From: Microbacterium sp. ET2
Lineage (GTDB): Bacteria; Actinomycetota; Actinomycetes; Actinomycetales; Microbacteriaceae
Direction of reading: 5' to 3'
Length of the DNA: 64,000 nucleotides
Assembly (NCBI RefSeq): GCF_030347395.1
Contig: NZ_CP128170.1
Location: forward strand, 2,232,001 to 2,296,000
Shown: in pieces, positions 57,916 to 64,000 of the stretch
Layout: each line of letters opens with the position of its first letter
Numbering within the stretch: the stretch's first letter is position 1
Position numbers and translations under genes: made by a program
The notes under the pieces: model-generated
Databases searched by the model: none
Seen by the model: only the letters and a program-made list of their open reading frames with translations
Told to the model about the DNA's origin: nothing

Positions 57916-60326
57916 TCGGCCGCCCCGCTGCCGGAGAGAGGATGCGACACCGTTCGGTAGTCGGTCGTGCGCAGCCGGAACGGCCGGAACAGGCGTGCCG
58001 CGATCCCCGCGGCATCCGCCACCGGCAGCTCCTGGCCGTACTCGATGCCCGCCTCGGGCTTGACCCGCCCGTCCAGGAGCGTTCCGCCGAGGTCGTCGCC
58101 GCCGGCGCCGAGGAGCACCGCGGCGTCGGCGCGGCCCACCCGCGTCCACGGGATCTGGATGTGCGGGATGCTCCCCGACAGCAGAAGCCGCGAGACCGCG
58201 ACCATCGCCCGGTGCTCGTCGATCGCGGCACGCCCGGCGACGAGCGGTACCCCGCCCGCGGGACCGGGGAGGGGAATCGGCACGAACTCGGTGAACCCGC
58301 CACCGCCGGCCGCCTGCAGTGCCCGCAGGCGCCGGAGGTGTGCGATCCGCTCGGCCGCGGTCTCGACGTGGCCGTAGAAGAGCACGGAGGTGGAGCGGAA
58401 GCCCGCACGGTGCGCGGCGGTGATGCCCTCCTCCCACCGGTCGATCTCCAGGTCGCCCGGTGCGACGACAGAACGGACGCGTTCGCTCAGCACCTTCACG
58501 CCCGTCCCGGGGACGGTGTCGACCCCCGCCGCGCGGAGCGCGGACAGCGCGCCGGCGAGGCCGAGCCCGACCCGGTCGGCGAGGTCCCAGACATCCTGCG
58601 GGCGGTAGGCGTGAAGGTGCAGCAGGGGAGCCGCGGCACGCGCCGCGCGCACGATCTCGACGTACGCGTGCGGGTCCTCCGCATCGGGCAGTCGCCCCTG
58701 GATGCACAGCTCGCTCGCGCCGAGCGCGGCGGCATCCGCGGCGATCGCCGCGACATCGTCGAGGTCGAAGGTCTCGCCGTCGGTGGCGCCCGCCGCACGG
58801 AAGCCCGTCGAGGTGAGGTTGCGGTTGACAACGAGGGTCACCGCCTCGCCGACGGTGTACCGGCGCACATCGTCCGCGGTGGCGGTCAGCGCGTCGAGGT
58901 CGGATCCGGTCGCCGTCAGCAGGCGCTCCCACTCGGCGTCGTCGAGGGTGAGCGGGTCGGTCGCGGCCCGCTCGACCAGGGGACGGACGCCGGCGGCGCT
59001 GGTTTCCACAGCGAGGGGCAGCTCGGTGCGCGGTGGGCGATCGGATGCCGCGGCGGGCGACGTCTCGGGCTTCGCCAGGCCGGTCGCCGGGTCGGCGAGG
59101 CGTGCGACAGCCTGGTGCAGGCCGGGGTCGATCCATTCGGTCGCGGCGGTGATGTAGTCGGGCTGGGCGGTCAGGCGCTCGGCGAGCGTGAAGCCGAGCT
59201 CGGCGGTGCGCTCGGCGAGCTCGGCGAGCTGGGGCCACGGCCGCTCCGGGTTGACGTGGTCTGCGGTCAGCGGCGAGACTCCGCCCCAGTCGTCCGCGCC
59301 GGCGCGGACGAGCAGCTCGAGCTCGCGTGCGTCGGAGAGGTTCGGGGGCACCTGCACGCGCGCGTGCGGACCGAGCACCAGGCGCGCGGTGGCGACGGCG
59401 GCGACGTACTCGCGCATCGTGGCGTCGGGCGCGCCCTGCATCGCCGTCCGGGGCTTCGCGCGGAAGTTCTGGACGATGACCTCCTGCACGTGGCCGAGCT
59501 TGCGTCCACCGGGGCCGTCGACCCGGTGGGCCTCGTCGGCGGCGCGAATCGCCACGAGCGACTCGGCCCGGTCGCGGATCGTCTCTCCGATCCCCACGAG
59601 GATCCCCGTCGTGAACGGCACGCGGGCGCGGCCGGCGTCCTCGATCACCGCCAGACGGACGGCGGGGTCCTTATCGGGCGATCCGTAGTGCACCTGGCCG
59701 GGCTCGGCGAACAGCCGTCGCGAGGTCGTCTCGAGCATCATCCCCATCGAGGGCGCGGTGGGCCGGAGCGTCTCGAGTTCGGCCAGCGTCATGACGCCGG
59801 GGTTGAGGTGCGCGAGCATCCCGGTCTCGGCGGTGATGAGCCGCGCGATGTAGCCGACGTAGTCGAGGGTGGAGGCGAAGCCGTGGTCGTCGAGCCACTC
59901 CCGGGCCTCGGGCCAGCGGTCTTCGGGGCGGTCGCCGAGGGTGAGGAGCGCCTCCTTGCATCCCATCGCCTGACCCTGACGCACGACGGCGAGCACCTGC
60001 TCGGGGGACATGAAGGCCGGCTTGTGCTTCTTCCTCAGCTGCGACGGAGTGTCCACGAACACGCAGTAGTGGCATCGATCGCGACACAGCGTCGTCAGCG
60101 GAACGAAGACCTTCCGCGAGTACGTGAGGATCCGCCCGCGTCCGGCCGCGTCGAGACCCGCCGTGCGGACGGACGCGGCGAGCTCCAGCATCCGCTCGAA
60201 GTCGGCACCCTCGGCCTGCAGCAGAATCTCGGCATCGTCGACCCCCAACCGCGCGCCGGACTCCGCTCGCGCGAGGACGTCGCGGGCGGAGAGTCGGGAG
60301 GCGCGGACCGGATCGAGCAGGGTCAC
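57912..60326 (-). CDS. fbiC: FbiC-like FO synthase; CofH half lacks the Fe-S cysteines
   Basis: The 804-residue protein is a CofG-CofH fusion. The N-terminal CofG half has the radical-SAM cluster motif CRDRCHYC (Cys81, Cys85, Cys88) and normal downstream motifs. The C-terminal CofH half aligns well before and after the cluster site (TVGEAVTLVVNRN, and later HLHAYRPQDVWDLADRVGL and SHPL end). At the site itself (about 504-525) it reads LTSTGFRAAGATDGET, with no Cys and about nine residues missing. CofH normally adds tyrosine to the ribityl-uracil through a radical. The start is GTG 60326, six bases after AAGACT. It is the first gene of the F420 operon. The CofH step may be lost or done elsewhere. 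Confidence 0.88.
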   Translation of the reverse strand: MTLLDPVRASRLSARDVLARAESGARLGVDDAEILLQAEGADFERMLELAASVRTAGLDAAGRGRILTYSRKVFVPLTTLCRDRCHYCVFVDTPSQLRKKHKPAFMSPEQVLAVVRQGQAMGCKEALLTLGDRPEDRWPEAREWLDDHGFASTLDYVGYIARLITAETGMLAHLNPGVMTLAELETLRPTAPSMGMMLETTSRRLFAEPGQVHYGSPDKDPAVRLAVIEDAGRARVPFTTGILVGIGETIRDRAESLVAIRAADEAHRVDGPGGRKLGHVQEVIVQNFRAKPRTAMQGAPDATMREYVAAVATARLVLGPHARVQVPPNLSDARELELLVRAGADDWGGVSPLTADHVNPERPWPQLAELAERTAELGFTLAERLTAQPDYITAATEWIDPGLHQAVARLADPATGLAKPETSPAAASDRPPRTELPLAVETSAAGVRPLVERAATDPLTLDDAEWERLLTATGSDLDALTATADDVRRYTVGEAVTLVVNRNLTSTGFRAAGATDGETFDLDDVAAIAADAAALGASELCIQGRLPDAEDPHAYVEIVRAARAAAPLLHLHAYRPQDVWDLADRVGLGLAGALSALRAAGVDTVPGTGVKVLSERVRSVVAPGDLEIDRWEEGITAAHRAGFRSTSVLFYGHVETAAERIAHLRRLRALQAAGGGGFTEFVPIPLPGPAGGVPLVAGRAAIDEHRAMVAVSRLLLSGSIPHIQIPWTRVGRADAAVLLGAGGDDLGGTLLDGRVKPEAGIEYGQELPVADAAGIAARLFRPFRLRTTDYRTVSHPLSGSGAAE

Positions 60327-60419
60327 GCTCCCAGTCTTGCACCGTCGCCCGACAGCGGGGCGCCGGGATCGTTGCCGCTCTGTGAGCAAAAGCGTTCTCG
60401 AGCGCCCGCTGAGCGCTGG

Positions 60420-60431
60420 CAGACTAGTCGC
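60420..60431 (+). promoter_or_regulatory. -10 box (CAGACT) for a leaderless transcript
   Basis: CAGACT (60420-60425) lies six bases before ATG 60432 in the divergent gap with fbiC, whose own AAGACT element is at 60333-60338. Confidence 0.35.
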
Positions 60432-60911
60432 ATGGTGACCCTGCTGCTCGACTCGACCCGGCTCGAAGTCGCGCTGTCGGTCACCGAGCGCGCTCTGTCA
60501 TTCCGCAAGGGGAATGTGCTCATCGAGCGGTCGGCGATCACGAAGGTGCAGCTGACGGACGACCCGTGGACCTGGCTCCGCGGCGCGGCGAGTCCGGGCA
60601 CGTTCGTTCCCGGCATGGTCGCGATGGGGACGTTCAAGATCGCCGACGGCGCCGACTTCGTCATCGTCCGGCGGCGGCGGCCGGGCGTCGTCATCGACCT
60701 CGACGGGCACCCGGAGTACGCCCGGGTGATCCTCACCACCCGCCACGGTGTCGCTCTCGCACAGGCGCTGCGCCTCGACACCGACGCGACGCCCACCGAC
60801 GTCGTCGACATCATCGCCGCCACCGGACCCATCGAGACCGTGACGCCGAAGCAGAAAGCGCGCCGTCGTCCGTCACCGGCGCCCGCCCCGTCACCGGCCC
60901 CTGCGCCCTGA
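60432..60911 (+). CDS. Hypothetical PH-like small protein
   Basis: The 159-residue protein is mainly beta-strand (LEVALSVTERALSFRKGNVLI, ITKVQLTDDPWTWLRG, FVIVRRRRPGVVIDLDG) and ends in a low-complexity Pro/Ala tail. The strand order suggests a bacterial PH-like domain as in proteins with a GxxxPG loop, but I cannot name the family with certainty. It stands alone and is convergent with the ABC permease gene. Confidence 0.75.
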   Translation: MVTLLLDSTRLEVALSVTERALSFRKGNVLIERSAITKVQLTDDPWTWLRGAASPGTFVPGMVAMGTFKIADGADFVIVRRRRPGVVIDLDGHPEYARVILTTRHGVALAQALRLDTDATPTDVVDIIAATGPIETVTPKQKARRRPSPAPAPSPAPAP

Positions 60912-60929
60912 CGACACCCGGTCGATGAC

Positions 60930-61750
60930 TCAGGTGACGTCGCGTCGCCAGCTGACCACGTGCCCGAGCACGACGAGCACCGCCGCGTAGGCGATGAGGA
61001 CGAGTCCGCCGGCCCACCATGCCAGGGGCTCGGGCCCGCCCGCGCCCGAGGCGGCCGAGAGGATGCTCTCTCCCACGAGGGCATCGCTGGCGGCACCGGG
61101 GAGGAAGCGCAGCACGTCGCCGAGGCCCTCGACGAAGGATGCCGCCAGGCGGGCGATCGGCTCGAGGAACAGCGTGAACACCAGGACGCCGACGATCGCG
61201 CCGACCTGGTTGCGGATGAGGGCGCCCACTCCGATGCCGATCCACACCCACAGCACGAAGGCGATGAGCATACGGCCGAGCAGCGCCCACGTGTCGCCCG
61301 AGGTGAGGTCGGTGTCCAGGCCGTAGCCGGCGAGGAACGCCGCCGACGGCCCGACGGCGGCGATGACGCCGAGCACGCCGAAGAGCAGACCGACCACGAG
61401 CCCCACGACGAGCTTGGCTCCGAGCACGAGTCCGCGGCGCGGCGTGGCGAGGAAGGTGGAGGTGAGGGTCTTGTGGCGGAACTCCCCCGTCACCATGAGC
61501 GTGCCGATGAGGAGGGGGAACACGTAGCCGACCGCGGTGGCGGTGCTGTACAGGAGCGCCGGAATCCCCTCTGGCGGCACCGGGGAGCCCCCTCGCCGCC
61601 GATCGAACCGGTCGATGCGGCCGAGAAGACGAAGGCGAGTGCGGCGGCGTTGAATCCGATGTACCCGACGAGCGCGATCGCGAGCACCCACCAGATCGAC
61701 GTGGTGAACAGCTTCGTGCTCTCGGAGCGGCTGGCGGCGATCAGACTCAT
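60930..61750 (-). pseudogene. ABC-2-type permease with a frame break at a G-run near 61583
   Basis: The true start is ATG 61750 (MSLIAASRSESTKLFTTSIW), overlapping the stop of the ATPase gene (ATGA). A first helix follows, and after GSIGGEGAP the frame becomes nonsense. In the next frame VPPEGIPALLYSTATAVGYV resumes with five further helices to the stop at 60930. One base lost from the G-run 61582-61585 would explain the shift, typical of a homopolymer error. The repaired permease would be about 273 residues and work with the upstream ATPase as a simple exporter. Confidence 0.78.
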
Positions 61751-62913
61751 CGCGCTTCTCCCCTGTCGGTCGTCGGATGCCCGCCCGGGCCGTCGACCTC
61801 GGGGCTGATCACATCGATCACGCCGGTGCTCGCGACCGAGAACGAACGGTCGGGGGCGGCCGCGGGATCCGGGGCTCCCTCCGGCGCGGCGGCGGGCTCG
61901 ACCGCGCTGCCGGGCTCGACCGCGCTGGCGGGCTGAGGTTCCGGCTCCGGTTCCGGTCCCGCTTGGGGTTCGGGTTGGGGTTCGGGTTCCTTCGGCAGTC
62001 CCGAGGCGCTCGGGTGGGTCCGCACGCCGTTGACCAGTTCGAGGAACACCTCCTCGAACGCCGGGCCCTTGCGCTGCAGCGACGACAGGGCGACACCGGC
62101 GTCGGCGGCGACCCGGCCGATCTCCTCCGTGGTGTGCCCGCGAACGGTGAGGCCGGTGCGCAGCACCTCGCCCTCGATGCCCGCCGCCGCCATCGCGGCG
62201 ACCAGCGCCGCGCGATCGGGGGCGTCGACGACGGTGGCGAACTCCGTCGGGTCGGCGAGATCGGCGATCTCGCCCTGGAAGACCAGGCGCCCTCGCGAGA
62301 TGATCAGCAGCGCGTCGACGGTCTGGGCCACCTCGGCGAGGAGGTGCGACGAGACGAACACCGTCCGGCCCTCGGTGGCGAGCTGGCGGAGGAACCCGCG
62401 CATCCACTTGATGCCCTCCGGGTCGAGGCCGTTCGACGGTTCGTCGAGGACGAGCACTCCCGGGTCGCCGAGCAGGGCGTAGGCGAGCCCCAGGCGCTGG
62501 CGCATGCCGAGCGAGAATCCGCCGATGCGGCGGCCCGCGACATCCGCCAGTCCCACCAGACCCAGCACCTCGTCGACCCGCGATTCCGGCAGTGAGGCCG
62601 CCTGAGCGTACACCTTCAAATGGTTCGCGGCACTGCGCCCCGGGTGATAGCTGGACGCTTCGAGCACCGCGCCGACGGTCTGCAGCGGGTGGCGCAGCTG
62701 CGCATAGCGCTCACCGCCGATGAGTGCGGCGCCGGCGTCGGGGCGCACGAGGCCCAGGAGCATCCGCAAGGTCGTGGTCTTGCCGGCCCCGTTCGGGCCG
62801 AGGAACCCGGTGACGACTCCGGGCTCGACCCGCGCGGTGAATCCGTCGACCGCCGCGACGGCACCGAACCTCTTGGTCACCCCGGAGAAGTCCAGCGCGT
62901 GTCCATCGGGCAT
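61747..62913 (-). CDS. ABC transporter ATP-binding protein with Pro/Glu-rich tail
   Basis: The 388-residue protein has a standard ATPase core (1-300): Walker A GPNGAGKTTTLRML, signature FSLGMRQRLGLAYALLG and Walker B VLVLDEPSNGLDP, with the C-terminal domain that contacts the permease (AFEEVFLELVNG). It then carries an unusual tail (about 305-388) rich in Pro, Glu, Gln and Ala with repeats such as PEPEPQP. Relatives end near residue 305. With the following permease it forms an ABC-2 exporter. Confidence 0.9.
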   Translation of the reverse strand: MPDGHALDFSGVTKRFGAVAAVDGFTARVEPGVVTGFLGPNGAGKTTTLRMLLGLVRPDAGAALIGGERYAQLRHPLQTVGAVLEASSYHPGRSAANHLKVYAQAASLPESRVDEVLGLVGLADVAGRRIGGFSLGMRQRLGLAYALLGDPGVLVLDEPSNGLDPEGIKWMRGFLRQLATEGRTVFVSSHLLAEVAQTVDALLIISRGRLVFQGEIADLADPTEFATVVDAPDRAALVAAMAAAGIEGEVLRTGLTVRGHTTEEIGRVAADAGVALSSLQRKGPAFEEVFLELVNGVRTHPSASGLPKEPEPQPEPQAGPEPEPEPQPASAVEPGSAVEPAAAPEGAPDPAAAPDRSFSVASTGVIDVISPEVDGPGGHPTTDRGEAR

Positions 62914-62994
62914 GCCGAAGTCCCCTCGTCGTGGAAAGCCGTTCCCCCCATCTTGGCCGATCACCCCCTCCCGGGCGAAAAGGTCCGCGGCCGG

Positions 62995-63006
62995 TAACGT
63001 GGCATT
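62995..63006 (+). promoter_or_regulatory. -10 box (TAACGT) for a leaderless transcript
   Basis: TAACGT (62995-63000) lies six bases before GTG 63007 in the divergent gap with the ABC ATPase gene. Confidence 0.45.
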
Positions 63007-64000
63007 GTGACCGACAGCGACCGTTCTCATGTGCTCACCCGCATCGCGAACGGCCTCGGCCACCTCACGCTCAACCGCCCGCGCGCCATCAATGCGCTCG
63101 ACCTCGGCATGATCAACGACCTGCACGCAGCGCTGGACGCGTGGGAGCGTCATCCGGGGGTGGATCTCATCGTCCTCGACGGCGCCGGCGAGCGCGGGTT
63201 CTGCGCCGGCGGAGACGTGCGCGGCCTGCGCGAGCAGATCCTCGGAGGAGATCCGGATGCCGCGGGCGTCTTCTTCCGCGCCGAATATGCGCTGAACGCG
63301 CGGATCGCCGAGTACCCCAAGCCCGTCGTCGCCCTCGCCGACGGGGCCACGATGGGAGGGGGCATCGGCCTCGCGGGCCACGCCGCCGTGCGCGTGGTCA
63401 CCGAACGCTCGCGGCTGGCGATGCCCGAGACCCGGATCGGGTTCACCCCGGATGTCGGAGGCTCCTGGCTCCTCGCCCGCGCACCCGGACGCACCGGCGA
63501 GTACCTGGCCCTCACCGGCCGCACGATGGACGCGGCCGACGCCCTCTACGCCGGCTTCGCCGACCACCTCGTGGTCTCGGCGAGTCTCGAGCCCCTGCGC
63601 GAGGCGCTGCAGAACCGGGCCGATCCGGCGAGCCCGACGGAGATCGTGCTGCTGTTCGACGACACCGCCGGAGCGCCGGCGCTCGCCGCGGCACGCCCCT
63701 GGATCGACGATGCCTTCGCCGCCGACACCGTGGTCGAGATCGTCGATCGCCTCCGCGCCCGTCCCGAGCCCGAGGCGCTCGCGACCGCCGACACGCTGGG
63801 GGAGCTCTCGCCTACGGCGCTCGCCGTGACGCTCGAAGCCGTCCGCCGGGCGCGCACCCTTCCCGACCTCCGCGCGGCCCTCGCCCAGGAGTACGGACTC
63901 GTGCTCTGGTTCGCCGCCACCCAGCCCGATCTTGTCGAGGGGATCCGCGCGCAGCTGGTCGACAAGGACCGTTCGCCGCGCTGGCATCCCGCGCGGCTCG
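63007..64000 (+). CDS. Enoyl-CoA hydratase/isomerase family, 3-hydroxyisobutyryl-CoA hydrolase-like (runs off the window)
   Basis: The 331 visible residues have the crotonase fold. The oxyanion-hole motif is GERGFCAGGDVRGLREQI, the second motif is GATMGGGIGLAGHA, and PETRIGFTPDVGGSW holds the Glu and Asp typical of 3-hydroxyisobutyryl-CoA hydrolases. The C-terminal extension to the window end (SPRWHPARL) is also typical of this branch. It would act in valine breakdown. The 3' end is beyond 64000. Start GTG 63007 is supported by TAACGT at leaderless distance. Confidence 0.87.
   Translation, partial: MTDSDRSHVLTRIANGLGHLTLNRPRAINALDLGMINDLHAALDAWERHPGVDLIVLDGAGERGFCAGGDVRGLREQILGGDPDAAGVFFRAEYALNARIAEYPKPVVALADGATMGGGIGLAGHAAVRVVTERSRLAMPETRIGFTPDVGGSWLLARAPGRTGEYLALTGRTMDAADALYAGFADHLVVSASLEPLREALQNRADPASPTEIVLLFDDTAGAPALAAARPWIDDAFAADTVVEIVDRLRARPEPEALATADTLGELSPTALAVTLEAVRRARTLPDLRAALAQEYGLVLWFAATQPDLVEGIRAQLVDKDRSPRWHPARL

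Noticed and set aside
61930..61990. CRISPR-like or satellite repeat
   Set aside because: The short GGTTCGG/GGTTCC repeats are in frame and encode the Pro/Glu tail of an ABC ATPase; there are no spacers.

Overview
The window is high-GC (roughly 70%) DNA with dense, mostly short-spaced genes, many GTG starts, and GC-rich third codon positions. The gene content points to an actinobacterium, most likely a member of the Microbacteriaceae close to Microbacterium: F420 genes (fbiC, fgd, fbiD), a DUF222/HNH nuclease, an actinobacterial type VII secretion (T7SS) locus, hemY/hemD and two GH15 trehalase-like enzymes. The genus is inferred from gene content only. Many genes start exactly six bases after a TANNNT-type -10 box, the pattern of leaderless transcripts.

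Layout. 0.1-5.8 kb: MFS exporter, pyranose-oxidase-type GMC oxidoreductase, a cysteine-desulfurase-like PLP protein and two membrane proteins, one frameshifted. 5.9-13 kb: frameshifted AAA ATPase, MerR regulator, SulP transporter, SDR, POT peptide transporter and a second MFS. 13-18.3 kb: GNAT, small ORFs, first GH15 enzyme, menC/NSAR-type racemase and a lipoprotein whose 5' end overlaps an inverted repeat. 18.3-26.9 kb (minus): T7SS core of seven overlapping genes (FHA/RDD protein, DUF6177-like protein, a 97-residue EccB-like stub, EccD, a MinD-like protein without a P-loop, three-domain EccC and a small protein). 26.9-28.4 kb: TetR/SDR divergent pair. 28.4-34.1 kb: a toxin-immunity island. 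Three small WXG100-like or DUF6507 proteins precede a 992-residue effector that carries both a TNT NAD+ glycohydrolase-like domain and a C-terminal papain-fold (Tox-PL) domain, followed by an overlapping Imm35-like gene. Beyond it lie an Imm61-like gene, a TNT-like protein that lacks the key Gln, and a 24-codon Imm35 remnant.

34.2-38.9 kb: second GH15 paralogue, DUF4870 protein, glycyl-tRNA synthetase, DUF1801 protein and HhH-GPD protein. 38.9-47.2 kb: two FtsX-type permeases, two ABC ATPases and hemY in one overlapping operon. 47.3-50.2 kb: three small envelope proteins, hemD with an upstream Cys-containing ORF, and a TauE/SafE permease. 50.2-53.9 kb: GNAT, SnoaL-like protein, frameshifted FAD monooxygenase and DUF222/HNH protein. 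54-60.3 kb (minus): an F420 operon (fbiC, BVMO-like monooxygenase, fgd, fbiD, NUC1-type nuclease). In FbiC the CofG half has its radical-SAM cysteines, but the CofH half has lost its cluster motif. 60.4-64 kb: small PH-like protein, ABC permease (frameshifted) plus ATPase, and the start of an enoyl-CoA hydratase/3-hydroxyisobutyryl-CoA hydrolase gene that runs off the window.

How the parts fit. The T7SS core (18-27 kb) and the effector operon (30-34 kb) are separate units but plausibly serve one another: the first holds the motor and membrane parts, the second holds WXG-type partners and the cargo with its immunity gene. Four genes carry single-base frame breaks, which are either real decay or read errors. 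No tRNA, rRNA, CRISPR array, insertion sequence or phage was seen.
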